From: Candidatus Marimicrobium litorale
GTDB lineage: Bacteria > Pseudomonadota > Gammaproteobacteria > Pseudomonadales > Halieaceae
Length of the DNA: 64,000 nt
Assembly (NCBI RefSeq): GCF_026262645.1
Contig: NZ_SHNO01000001.1
Coordinates: 3,472,001 to 3,536,000, forward strand
Reading direction: 5' to 3'
The position numbers and the translations under genes were made by a program. Of the stretch, positions 26,801-36,121 are shown piece after piece; within the stretch, counting starts at the first letter, position 1, and every line of letters starts with the position of its first letter. The notes under the pieces are model-generated. The model worked only from the letters and a program-made list of their open reading frames with translations. It made no database searches and was not told where the DNA came from.

Positions 26801-29526
26801 GGCCCATTCCCCTTTGATGGTGTCAGCCCTCGCACTTTGCGGTCTGCGAACATCCTGAAAGCCGCCGCAGCCTTAACGTCTCCGGCTAGCACGCTCAGAG
26901 CGTCTCCTGCAGGGCGCAACTTGTTGCTTGAATCAATGAGCGCATAGGATACATTCGATTCGCCTTTTGTTATCGCATCCACATATGAATCAATCACTGC
27001 TACCTTTGATGTTCCATCAGCGGTTGCAGTCTCATGATTGTTCTCGAGAATGCTATTTGTAACCGTTAACGTCCCGCCCCCGCCATATTGAAGATTCTTT
27101 TGGTATGCATCAACTCCAATCTTGTTCTCACTGATCACGGAATTGAAAATCATAGCGTGGGAACGATCTTTGCTTTGTACCCCCACCTCGCTGTTTGAAA
27201 AGATGCTATTAACGGCTATTAATTCAGAATTCTCGCCTACGGACACCGCCTTGTCTCCTGAGTCTGAAAATGTGCTTCTGCGAACAACTGCTTGGGTGCT
27301 CATCAAGTCCAGCCCATCATTCCCACTGTACAAAAATTTAGAGTTAATAATCTGCGCGGTAGAAATATCGAGATCTGCTGCATCCGAACGCGACCGGTGG
27401 AATTCACTATCTAATATGGTCACGTCACTGTAAACCGTGTGGAGCATGTCATCCGTGATCCGACTATCTTTGAAAAGAGACTTCTCTATTAATACTCCTG
27501 TGACATTGTGTATGGACAGCAGCGCTGTATATTCAAACGTGCTTCCCTTTAGCCCGCTGCCATTTTCGAACGTACAGTGTACGATTCGTGAGTCGTCGGC
27601 TCTATCGTCTTTGAGAACAAGGGCGCCCCACGGGGCATCGCGATTTTTAGCCGTAAATGTAATAGGCAGTGTCTGAGTGCCGACTGCATGCAATTTTCCA
27701 TAAATTCTTAGGCCGGCTCCCTCACCGAAAAGTAGTTGTGTGCCTGGCTGGATGACAACATCTCTGTATATTGTCCTGAAATCATCGATAGCGACGCTGC
27801 CACTGAATATTACTGGTTCAGGATTTATCGGCTCGTGAACGATATTTGATTCACCAATAAATTCAATAATTTCAATATTTTTCCGCTGATTTGCCGCGAT
27901 CTCGTTGTCATCCATAGACATAGGACTCATCCACACTTGCGCGATGGCATCCTTGCTAGCACCCTCAATTAATAGATCGTAGGTCGCTGCACGAAATCTA
28001 TGACGTTCCTCTAAAACGGAAGCAGGCATCAAACGTTGATTCACGACAATACTGTTGCCGTCTCGTTCCAACAGCAGAGACACATCCCGCTCTATTAATT
28101 CGCCATCCAGCGTATATTGCACAATCATCTTCTCTGGCAGAGGTGTACCGGTCTCGAACTCGATTCGCAGCCTGCTGACCGGAACCCTTGAAATTTCTAC
28201 GCGCACCCCAGCTGCTGTTGGCTCAAATGCATAAACTCCCGATAAATCGACGGTTGCCTCCTTGACTTCATGAAGAACTCTGCCCACCTTGTCCGGAAAT
28301 TCACTCACTGCCCGTTGTACGTCAGTAGAGCCGTAAATGTCTTTCAGCAAAGCAACATAATGCGTGATGTCCGCTGCCTTTTCCTGAAGCGCCAGTACAT
28401 CATTTTCGACAACCTGCAAAAACTCTGCCTCGAAATTCCGATAAAATTTAAGAAGTGCTTTCTGGCGTTCGAACAGAAAGTCGTGGTCAAGATAAAGATC
28501 TCTCAGCAGAGGCGCTGAAATAATTCCGCCCCGGCCCGGGCTGTCCGCCCAGTAGTCGAGCCAACCGTCACTGTCCCAGACGATAGGCGAAAAACGCTCA
28601 GTATAATGATCGTAATGCAGTTTCCAGTTATGAAATCCATCGTGGTGCCAGTTATTAATTAAGTCAATATATGCAGCAAAAGTACCAAAGGCTTCCATGT
28701 CGAGACTGGTGAACTCTTTCCTCTTGGCCGACTCCAGCATCGCCTCGAGTGGAGCCTTACTGTCTAGTGGGTAATGATTGTTGGCGGAAGCTTTATCCCA
28801 GTTTAAACTGCTTTCGAACAAGGAACGGGGTAAGCCCCAATATCTACTCCTGCCAATATTATCTCCTGAGTAAATATCTCCAGGCATGATATTTCTTCGC
28901 CTTAGAAATGATTCATCGACTTGTTCAACAAACATTCTCAGTCCATCAAATTTTCCGTTAATGTTGACCGTCACCATCTCACTTGCGGGAGCGAGTAGGC
29001 CCATCATGTTTGCAAGTTGATATGATAGATGGGGACCCACGATATCATCTCCTTCATTTACAACGAGATTGAATCGTCGCATATCGCCCAGCAGCATTTT
29101 TTTGCGCGTCTTGATACGCAGTGATTTAGCTTTGAACAGCCAGTGATTTGTCATGTCCCCACGATACCGAACTTGTATCCTTTCAATTTCGCCATTCGGA
29201 TAAGCCATATAGGCGGGTTGGAAATTTTCACCGCCGAGTCCGCTATATGGCAGGTCGCTATTCAGTTGACGCAGTACGCCATCATCGAGGAACAGATTGA
29301 AATCTGCATCAACATTGGAACCAAGTATTGCCTCCTGCATAGAGTCCTGCAAATACACAGCGGTAACTCTTCCTGAATCGTAGAGTATTGTGGATCGACC
29401 GAAAAGGCCAAACTCGTACTCCGCATAGTAAAGCTGAAGAGTACGTAAACCCCAGGTGGCAAAAAGAATGGAAACGGGTACTGTGACAAACAGGCTGTAG
29501 CGCCAGAGAAGACGAATAAGTCTCAT
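26797..29526 (-). CDS. CotH kinase-domain protein fused to a parallel beta-helix
   Basis: This 909-residue protein has an N-terminal membrane segment (about 8-30). A CotH-type kinase domain spans about 100-430, with R-Y-R-G-D, M-F-V-E-Q-V-D-E-S-F, a N-N-W-H-H-D-G-F-H-N-W-K-L-H-Y segment and P-I-V-W-D-S-D-G. CotH kinases phosphorylate secreted or coat proteins in spore formers. Residues about 590-860 hold repeated N-S-x-F/S-x-S-x and A-V-V-R-R-S-type turns of a right-handed parallel beta-helix. The start overlaps the previous stop (ATGA). The fusion of kinase and beta-helix is unusual. The substrate is unknown. Confidence 0.88.
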   Translation of the reverse strand: MRLIRLLWRYSLFVTVPVSILFATWGLRTLQLYYAEYEFGLFGRSTILYDSGRVTAVYLQDSMQEAILGSNVDADFNLFLDDGVLRQLNSDLPYSGLGGENFQPAYMAYPNGEIERIQVRYRGDMTNHWLFKAKSLRIKTRKKMLLGDMRRFNLVVNEGDDIVGPHLSYQLANMMGLLAPASEMVTVNINGKFDGLRMFVEQVDESFLRRRNIMPGDIYSGDNIGRSRYWGLPRSLFESSLNWDKASANNHYPLDSKAPLEAMLESAKRKEFTSLDMEAFGTFAAYIDLINNWHHDGFHNWKLHYDHYTERFSPIVWDSDGWLDYWADSPGRGGIISAPLLRDLYLDHDFLFERQKALLKFYRNFEAEFLQVVENDVLALQEKAADITHYVALLKDIYGSTDVQRAVSEFPDKVGRVLHEVKEATVDLSGVYAFEPTAAGVRVEISRVPVSRLRIEFETGTPLPEKMIVQYTLDGELIERDVSLLLERDGNSIVVNQRLMPASVLEERHRFRAATYDLLIEGASKDAIAQVWMSPMSMDDNEIAANQRKNIEIIEFIGESNIVHEPINPEPVIFSGSVAIDDFRTIYRDVVIQPGTQLLFGEGAGLRIYGKLHAVGTQTLPITFTAKNRDAPWGALVLKDDRADDSRIVHCTFENGSGLKGSTFEYTALLSIHNVTGVLIEKSLFKDSRITDDMLHTVYSDVTILDSEFHRSRSDAADLDISTAQIINSKFLYSGNDGLDLMSTQAVVRRSTFSDSGDKAVSVGENSELIAVNSIFSNSEVGVQSKDRSHAMIFNSVISENKIGVDAYQKNLQYGGGGTLTVTNSILENNHETATADGTSKVAVIDSYVDAITKGESNVSYALIDSSNKLRPAGDALSVLAGDVKAAAAFRMFADRKVRGLTPSKGNGP

Positions 29527-30041
29527 GCTGCGTCAATTCCAGGCGCCGGGGATGCAGGGACACCGGGGAACAGGCGCTGCAGCCGGATCAGTGCCTCTTG
29601 CAGTTCTTGGTCTCGGCCGGGAAGGTTTTGCAGCAGGTATATGTAGGCCTTAAGCGCATCCAGATCGCGCTCATCTGAGGCGGTCCATGCGGCAATAACC
29701 GGTAGACTCACTTCCATTTCGGCTGGTCCCAGTTTTGCGCTGGATTGGAATAGCTTGAGAAGTACACTTCGTTTGACGTTGTAAACGACATGCAGCTTTC
29801 TTATGTCTTCGATTCGCTGCAGTTCCTGCACGGCCAGTTCCATTGCCGCTGCATAGTTGCCTGATCTGTAAAGTCGTTTGATTTTTCTGGCTTGCTGGTT
29901 GATCTTTGCGTCAAACCGGGTGTTAAGCTCCGCATCCAATGTATTAACCAGTTCAGGCTTCAGATGCCAGATGCCAAACACCAGCACTGCTATAGCAGTC
30001 ATGAAGAGGCAGGCAGCTCTGAGTAGGTTAATTACGTTCAT
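29523..30041 (-). CDS. Small membrane-anchored protein, CotH operon
   Basis: This 172-residue protein has one N-terminal membrane helix (about 8-28) and a helical soluble region. A N-Y-A-A-A-M-E-L-A-V-Q-E-L stretch and a Leu/Gln-rich tail suggest a short TPR-like alpha-helical domain. It ends in a Pro/Ala-rich linker. It is the first gene of the operon with CotH, VTC and DUF4956, and its stop overlaps the CotH start. No family is recognised. It may be an accessory or scaffold of the system. Confidence 0.65.
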   Translation of the reverse strand: MNVINLLRAACLFMTAIAVLVFGIWHLKPELVNTLDAELNTRFDAKINQQARKIKRLYRSGNYAAAMELAVQELQRIEDIRKLHVVYNVKRSVLLKLFQSSAKLGPAEMEVSLPVIAAWTASDERDLDALKAYIYLLQNLPGRDQELQEALIRLQRLFPGVPASPAPGIDAA

Positions 30042-30483
30042 CTACGGTGTATACTTTGCCAAATAGAGGAAAACAACTGTTCGTTTTGTTGGCATTCACG
30101 ATACCAGAGCTGGCAAAGCCTCCGTGTAAGACCGTAGTTTAACGCCGCCTGTATATCGATATGTAGGCCTTGAGCGCACGGCATCCCTGAATCACCTAAA
30201 AGCAAAAGAAGTAGGGTATCTCAATCAGCAATACAGGCGCAACGCGCTGCTTACGGGACCGTAACTACTGACGCAGCTGTTCTCAGCCTGTTTAATTTTG
30301 ACAGGTATCGGCTCAAGGCGGAGTATCACCGGCATCTGATGGTTTGTGTGCCAGGAAGAGGCAGTCGAACAGCTAACGAAGACAGGGTGAGCTAGATCTT
30401 ATTAGTCTGAAGTCGTTAACTGGTCAGCATCGGTGTTTGAGCGGGAGCACATAGCAGTCTGGTGACCGATCCGCTCTACTAGA
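30042..30483. other. Noncoding gap
   Basis: This is the upstream region of the CotH-VTC-DUF4956 operon and the downstream region of the DapB-like gene. No gene and no clear terminator are seen. Confidence 0.5.
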
Positions 30484-31566
30484 TCATGATCGCTCACCAC
30501 GTCTAAAATTAGTTGTGGGCGTGTAGGGAAGATCGAGCGTGCTGATCAATCCTGGCGCGTGCTGGCAGACTGCTTCAATTGCGTTGATCATTCGCAATGC
30601 GGTGCATTGTACTCCGCCGGTGTTGTAGTCCCCATCACTGCCTTCGAGGAAACACTCTATTGTGACACTCGGGCTACCTTTCAGTACGCATCTGTGAACA
30701 CCTTGCTTGCCCGCTGGCGGCATCGGCCAATGGGGCGCAATGTCTTCGCGGAGCCGGTTAACATGCTCGGTAACTATCACGGGGCGATCATACGCCATGC
30801 CCTCTAAGCGGAATCGAACTGCCGCGCAAGTATCCGCCGGCACATGCATCATTGGGGTATCAAAGGCCTCGGTTGTGAAGTAACGCTCGTAGCTCTCCCT
30901 GATCTCGTCTAACGGGATACCAACGCGATCTGCCATCATTTGCACCATGCCGCCCCACCCCGAGCGCAGCACACCCTCTAGTGCCATTATTGGTGTGGCA
31001 GACTCAGGTTGTCCAAAGCCGAACGCGACGCCAGTGAATTCAGGATCCTCATAGGTCGAGTAATCGACAAGTTCTTGCACCAGCAATTGGTCGACGTTGT
31101 CCGCCATCTGTAATCCGGCCAGAGGCAATACGTCGCCGCTAAAGCCCGGGTCAACACCACTAATGAACATAGTCGACTGCCCATCCAGCGCAGCCTTTGC
31201 CAGTGGCTCACGCAGGCCAGCCTCTGCAAACGAGGGGTACACCAAAAAAATCATTGAGGTAGATAAAAGATTTATCCCGGCACTGAGGATGGCGGACATA
31301 TCCGAAATCGCCTCGTCCGGACGATTTTCTCCGTTCGCGTTATAAAGAACACAGTCAGGCCTGAGATCTAGCAATGCTTTCGCGTCGTTGGTTGCGGTAA
31401 TGCCCGTTGTTATTGAAAGGCCAGCGATTTCACCCGCATCTTTACCGACTTTGTTTGGGCTGTGAGCGTGAAGACCAACAAGGTCGTAGTCGGGATGCTC
31501 GATCAGGTGCCTTAGGCTGTGATAACCCACATTACCGGTACCCCACTGCACAACGCGAAAACTCAT
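30484..31566 (-). CDS. NAD(P)-dependent DapB-like amine/imine oxidoreductase
   Basis: This 360-residue oxidoreductase has an N-terminal Rossmann fold: V-V-Q-W-G-T-G-N-V-G begins at residue 5. The rest resembles dihydrodipicolinate-reductase-like proteins such as diaminopentanoate dehydrogenase. These reduce or oxidise amines or imines, and several sit in steroid-degradation neighbourhoods. I chose ATG 31566 because GGAG precedes it by eight bases; the frame extends 42 codons upstream without support. It stands alone on the minus strand. Confidence 0.78.
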   Translation of the reverse strand: MSFRVVQWGTGNVGYHSLRHLIEHPDYDLVGLHAHSPNKVGKDAGEIAGLSITTGITATNDAKALLDLRPDCVLYNANGENRPDEAISDMSAILSAGINLLSTSMIFLVYPSFAEAGLREPLAKAALDGQSTMFISGVDPGFSGDVLPLAGLQMADNVDQLLVQELVDYSTYEDPEFTGVAFGFGQPESATPIMALEGVLRSGWGGMVQMMADRVGIPLDEIRESYERYFTTEAFDTPMMHVPADTCAAVRFRLEGMAYDRPVIVTEHVNRLREDIAPHWPMPPAGKQGVHRCVLKGSPSVTIECFLEGSDGDYNTGGVQCTALRMINAIEAVCQHAPGLISTLDLPYTPTTNFRRGERS

Positions 31567-32171
31567 AATATTAGCTCCGATGGTAATAAATAGCGTGCGC
31601 TCATACCGAGCATCAGCGTTTAGTCGATTGTGAGCCCGTACTGTCCCAAGAACCTTAATGAAAAACAAGGAAAACGGTTGCGGAAGCTCCACAAATATAA
31701 GAAATAGTAAGACCGATTTGAAAGCGTCAGAAATCCTAAGCCCTTTTCTTGACCGAACCTCTGAACTGGGACCGAGCTGCGATTCTGCATAATCGACTGG
31801 TGTTACGATGGCGGTAATAATTCGCTCGTCACAGATCTGTGGCTAATTATGCTGCTGTTCTAAATCTGATCAATCTTTGCCGGTATCTGGCCGGGTGCGA
31901 CGGTGGCGCAGACTAATAAAATAGAGTGCGCTCATAATGCCGGGGGGTTCCGCAGAGAGTCCCATTAGCACTGTAGGATGCTGAGTAAGTCATCGGCTCA
32001 ATGTCGCAGAAAACGTCAGCTTGGCCCACCTGAAACGGACCGTCAAAGTGGGGGCACCGGCAGGTGTATTCGCCTTCCTCTTCTTAAATCGCAGGTCTTA
32101 CAGAGTTTCGAGACGGTGTGTTATTCTGAAAATCTAAAAGCATTTGAACTCCGCGGTATCAGGGCGAATTT
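31567..32171. other. Noncoding gap, divergent promoters
   Basis: A 605-base gap between the DapB-like gene and the acyltransferase gene should hold both promoters. A 65-codon plus-strand frame at 31978 has no signature. No structure stands out. Confidence 0.45.
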
Positions 32172-33239
32172 TTGAAATCATCAACCGGACAGTATTTTGT
32201 CGGATTAGACCATGTACGCGCACTAGCGGTATTTATGGTATTCGCGTGGCACTTTATTCACATACACAGTGGCCACCTCGCAGACCCCCCGCTGTTCCCG
32301 CTTTCTATCTTGACGGAGGGGCATACGGGTGTCGCACTCTTTATGACTCTCAGTGGATACCTGTTTGCAAAGTTACTGAATGGTAAAAATATCAACTATC
32401 CATCATTTATATGGAACAGGATTCTTCGACTGGCGCCTTTACTGATCCTGGTTATTTTATTGGTGGCGCTGAAATTTTATCTTCAAGGCGGAGATACCGT
32501 AGCCTACTTCAAGTTTATCCGGGAGGGGCTAATCAAACCGGTTTTACCAAATGGCGGCTGGTCTATTACCGTGGAGTTACACTTCTATCTGATTCTTCCT
32601 CTACTGTTATTCATATCACGAAAATCACGATACCTGCCGCTTGTATTTATCGCCGGCATGATCGGTTTTCGTCTTTATCTTTATCACGTAAACGGCACCG
32701 TTCAGTTTTATAGCTATTACACAATCATCGGCCGCATTGATCAGTTTGTATTCGGCATACTTGCATATCAATACAGAGACTATATAAGGGGGCGACATTA
32801 TTTGGCCCTATTTACGCTACTGCTCTTCGCAATTTTTTACACCTACGTGGACACGCTGGGTGGGTTTTATAGCCATTACCCATTCCGTTCGAGGTCTGCT
32901 GTCTGGGCCGTAGTGGGCACCGTCGAAGGGTTCTCCTATGCCCTGCTGATAGCTTGGTACGACAATTCTTTTCGCCACTCTTCGGGAAGACTATCACGCT
33001 TTATCGCGCTTATCGGCACCTACTCATATTCCATATACTTACTACATATTTTTTACGTCTTTGACCTCCCGAAATTTGTCGATGCAAAAATGTTCGACTT
33101 GTCTAACATATACGTTGCCTTGATCGTTTCACCTTTTTTTATGTTGTTAATGATGCCAGTCGCGTGGGCCAGCTACCACTATGTCGAGCTGCCGTTTTTG
33201 CGCTTTCGCACAAAGTACATAAAAGACGAGAAGACTTAG
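32172..33239 (+). CDS. Acyltransferase 3 family membrane protein
   Basis: This 355-residue protein of the OafA/acyltransferase-3 family has about ten membrane helices. The N-terminal motif is G-L-D-H-V-R-A-L-A-V-F, with His26 or so in W-H-F near the first helix. The TTG start is supported by AGGG seven bases before it. Such enzymes O-acetylate surface sugars or lipids using cytoplasmic acetyl-CoA. It is not linked to the exopolysaccharide operon here. The acceptor is unknown. Confidence 0.88.
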   Translation: MKSSTGQYFVGLDHVRALAVFMVFAWHFIHIHSGHLADPPLFPLSILTEGHTGVALFMTLSGYLFAKLLNGKNINYPSFIWNRILRLAPLLILVILLVALKFYLQGGDTVAYFKFIREGLIKPVLPNGGWSITVELHFYLILPLLLFISRKSRYLPLVFIAGMIGFRLYLYHVNGTVQFYSYYTIIGRIDQFVFGILAYQYRDYIRGRHYLALFTLLLFAIFYTYVDTLGGFYSHYPFRSRSAVWAVVGTVEGFSYALLIAWYDNSFRHSSGRLSRFIALIGTYSYSIYLLHIFYVFDLPKFVDAKMFDLSNIYVALIVSPFFMLLMMPVAWASYHYVELPFLRFRTKYIKDEKT

Positions 33240-33644
33240 AAAAACTCTGAGACTTCCCTCATTTTTTATTCTCAGTCCTATGCTTCGACCGTCATAGTTG
33301 GCGGCGTCTTCCTAGAGTAATCAGGCCGAGCAATTTAGCGAGCCCACGAGGGTAAAAGAGAGCTGGAGACGTAAGTAAACATCGATGTCGGAGGCTTATC
33401 GACTTGTGGATGCGCATCTCGCCGTCTGTAACGTGTTCAATTTTGGCCAACACTTGGTGACTGCCTGATGCTATCGGAACGTGAGATTAAGTGCGTACAA
33501 TGAGCAGGGCAGGGCGGCAAATCAATGATGTTCAGATAAAACAATATTTAGGCCACGAGCCTGGCGTATTTCTCCCCATTGTAGACATTGCATGCGGATG
33601 AAAACGGCGGAACCTCCAATAGCTGAAGAAGCAGGGCTGTATCT
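33240..33644. other. Noncoding gap
   Basis: This 405-base gap lies upstream of the pyrophosphatase gene. No gene is supported. It ends with an AGGG site eight bases before the pyrophosphatase ATG. Confidence 0.5.
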
Positions 33645-34343
33645 ATGCGGTTACTATTATCGGTTGTACTCTCACTCAGTCTCCATGTTCATGCCATGAA
33701 GTCGGCGGAACAAACGTCAACATCGGTGTTTTCGGTTGCCAGTGATCTTACACTCACTGACGCCTATACAATCGACGCACCGGTTCACCTTGTTCATGAT
33801 ATCGAGCCGGTTGTGACGGGAGACTATATTCGCGTAGTCGTTGAGATTCCGACAGGTTCTGTACAGAAATGGGAGGTGGATAAAATTGAAGGAAATCTGA
33901 AATGGGAACTAAGAGATGGTTATCCACGAGTTATAAATTATCTTGGTTATCCCGGAAACTATGGAATGATACCGGGCACACTACAGGGAAAAAAAGCAGG
34001 CGGAGATGGCGATCCGCTGGATGTCTTGATTGTTGGGCAGGCCGTCCCGAGAGGCAGCATCGTCACGGCGCGAATTATCGGCATGTTAAACATGACCGAT
34101 AAAGGTATGCAAGACGATAAATTGATCGCCGTTTTAAAAGACAGTGCATTCGAGGAGATCTACACGATCAAACAGCTGGATAAAAAATTTCCAGACGCCA
34201 GCAGAATCATTAAGCTCTGGTTTGCTAATTATAAAGGCCAGAAAAAAATAGTCATAAAAGGCTACTCCGGCAGAAAGAGCGCGCGCGAGGCCCTGTCTAG
34301 GGGAATAAGTGATTATATTGCAAATTCAAAAAAAGCAAGCTGA
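33645..34343 (+). CDS. Exported family I inorganic pyrophosphatase
   Basis: This soluble pyrophosphatase has 232 residues. An N-terminal signal-like segment (about 1-17, ending H-A) and about 35 extra residues precede the catalytic fold, so the enzyme looks periplasmic. The signature D121-G-D-P-L-D126-V is intact, as is Y-P-G-N-Y-G upstream of it. It hydrolyses PPi with Mg ions. Housekeeping Ppa enzymes are about 175 residues and lack the leader. No partner genes are adjacent. Confidence 0.85.
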   Translation: MRLLLSVVLSLSLHVHAMKSAEQTSTSVFSVASDLTLTDAYTIDAPVHLVHDIEPVVTGDYIRVVVEIPTGSVQKWEVDKIEGNLKWELRDGYPRVINYLGYPGNYGMIPGTLQGKKAGGDGDPLDVLIVGQAVPRGSIVTARIIGMLNMTDKGMQDDKLIAVLKDSAFEEIYTIKQLDKKFPDASRIIKLWFANYKGQKKIVIKGYSGRKSAREALSRGISDYIANSKKAS

Positions 34344-34696
34344 ACATTAGTGACTGAAAAGTCAACTAGTTGTGCCCGCTGTAGCGTGTGAGATTAACGC
34401 GATGTTTGGGAACTAGCGCGGTAAGTCGTGTGATGAAATTCTCCGGGTTGAACGCTACCGGAGTCAGTCCGTCCGGGAGGACGCCATGAAAACGTCTTTT
34501 TTCTCTCGTAAATTCTGCAGTAAAGTATGACGTGGAGACCTACATGCAACGCAAAACCGTAGATTATGATTTCGGGCTAAAGGGCACGAACCGACTGCAT
34601 CTTTTCTTGGCGGGAGTGTAAGTACGATATACTTGCGACAGCCCGACGTAATGTCTGTCACAGGGCGATCACCCGCAAGCAGAGCAGGAACCAGAC
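34344..34696. other. Noncoding gap with a weak hairpin
   Basis: No gene is seen. An inverted repeat CTCCGG / CCGGAG (34441-34463, 11-base loop) could be a weak hairpin. The last bases hold AGGAA ahead of the SDR start. Confidence 0.4.
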
Positions 34697-35479
34697 ATGA
34701 TTGAATCGTTATTCTCCATGCAGGACAAAATTTGTGTTGTTACCGGCGGCAGTCGCGGACTTGGGGCATATATGACGCAAGGCTTTCTTGAGGCAGGAGC
34801 GAAGCGTGTTTACATCACAGCTCGAAAAGCCGAGGCCTGCGTCAGCGCCGCAGAAGAACTCAGTCAGTACGGTGAGTGCATTGCCGTCCCGGGCGACATG
34901 GCAACAACTGATGGCCTGCAAACGTTTGTCTCCGAATTAATATCGCGCGAGCAGCATATTGATGTACTGGTAAACAATGCAGGCGCCGGTTGGGGTGCGC
35001 CTTTTGGGGAGTTCCCAGAGAAGGGCTGGGACAAGGTGATGGACATCAATGTCAAAAGCCCGTTTTTCTTGGTGCAAGCGCTGACCCCATTGCTCAGGAG
35101 TAATGCCAGCGCTGAAAACACCGCCAGCATTATTAATATTGGTTCCATTGCCGGCATTATCGGGAATGGCCTCGACAACTTCAGTTACGCAGCTTCTAAG
35201 ACTGCTATCCATCAACTTACCCGCATACTCTCCACTGAACTTGCCAAAGATCATATTCGTGTAAACGCCATCGCACCCGGTCGTTTTTATTCAAAAATGA
35301 CGGAGTTTTTAAGCAGTGATCAAAAAGCGTTCGAAGATGAACTTAAAACGATACCCATGCGTCGCTGGGGAGAAGCGTCTGACATCGCGGGTGTCGCTAT
35401 TATGCTAGCTTCGCAGGCAGGCGCCTTTATAACGGGCCAGGTCATTCCGGTGGATGGCGGGACTTCGGTTATAAACTAA
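34697..35479 (+). CDS. SDR family oxidoreductase
   Basis: This classical SDR has 260 residues: T-G-G-S-R-G-L-G near residue 15, N-N-A-G-A-G-W-G, I-G-S-I-A-G and the catalytic Y-A-A-S-K. The C-terminal V-I-P-V-D-G-G is typical of FabG-like members. It is an NAD(P)-dependent dehydrogenase with unknown substrate. It is convergent with the coq7-ubiG pair. AGGAA precedes the ATG. Confidence 0.92.
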   Translation: MIESLFSMQDKICVVTGGSRGLGAYMTQGFLEAGAKRVYITARKAEACVSAAEELSQYGECIAVPGDMATTDGLQTFVSELISREQHIDVLVNNAGAGWGAPFGEFPEKGWDKVMDINVKSPFFLVQALTPLLRSNASAENTASIINIGSIAGIIGNGLDNFSYAASKTAIHQLTRILSTELAKDHIRVNAIAPGRFYSKMTEFLSSDQKAFEDELKTIPMRRWGEASDIAGVAIMLASQAGAFITGQVIPVDGGTSVIN

Positions 35480-35560
35480 CTCGCCTGTGTGAGCGCATAC
35501 TAGGGCGTGATTCCCGTGGTAGGAGCTGATGGTAGGGTTAGTGCCTGCTCGAAAAATGCA

Positions 35561-36121
35561 TTAAAAGCGCCTGGCTAACGCGACCGAGATACGCGAGCTC
35601 ACGGAAACGGCGGAAGACCAAATTAAAGCTATTGTAGTGCGGCGCCGCATGGGATAACGCCGAAGCGCGTCGGCTTGGTGCCGTTCTTCGTCTGAACAAA
35701 ATGACCGTAGCAGGGCAGTTACGCCGCCCCATTGGCCAGAGGCGTCAAGCTGCGAGATTTGGCTGCGGTAGTGCAATATGACAAAACGTTCGACTGCGTC
35801 GATCGTGGTAAAAACAGCTGCGGGCCCAATTAGCGCAGGCAGTGCCCCCAGCATAAATCCCGCGATGCGCCAGACAGGCAGCAACAAGCTGCGCTGGCTT
35901 GGCTTAAGCCATGCGTCAAACGTCGCCATGTGCTCTTCTTCCTGATGTAAATGCTCCGCGGCGAAGTTGCGCAACTGATGGTCTCTACTCACCGTGAGTA
36001 TACCCCGATAAATAAAAACAGCGCCAAGCTCGCCAGCGTGGTTTGACCGCAGCTCGGCCTGCAACCATTCAGGCAATTGTGCAACGGGTGGCAGCGGCAT
36101 CACTGGCGCTGCGCTATTCAT
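35561..36121 (-). CDS. coq7: Coq7-type demethoxyubiquinone hydroxylase
   Basis: This 186-residue di-iron hydroxylase carries out the late hydroxylation in ubiquinone synthesis (demethoxyubiquinone to 5-hydroxyubiquinone). The four-helix ligand set is complete: E31, E61-x-x-H64, E110 and E144-x-x-H147. A hydrophobic hairpin between (about 77-103) suits membrane association. Its ATG overlaps the ubiG stop by eight bases, so the two are coupled. Coq7 replaces UbiF in many gammaproteobacteria. Confidence 0.93.
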   Translation of the reverse strand: MNSAAPVMPLPPVAQLPEWLQAELRSNHAGELGAVFIYRGILTVSRDHQLRNFAAEHLHQEEEHMATFDAWLKPSQRSLLLPVWRIAGFMLGALPALIGPAAVFTTIDAVERFVILHYRSQISQLDASGQWGGVTALLRSFCSDEERHQADALRRYPMRRRTTIALIWSSAVSVSSRISVALARRF

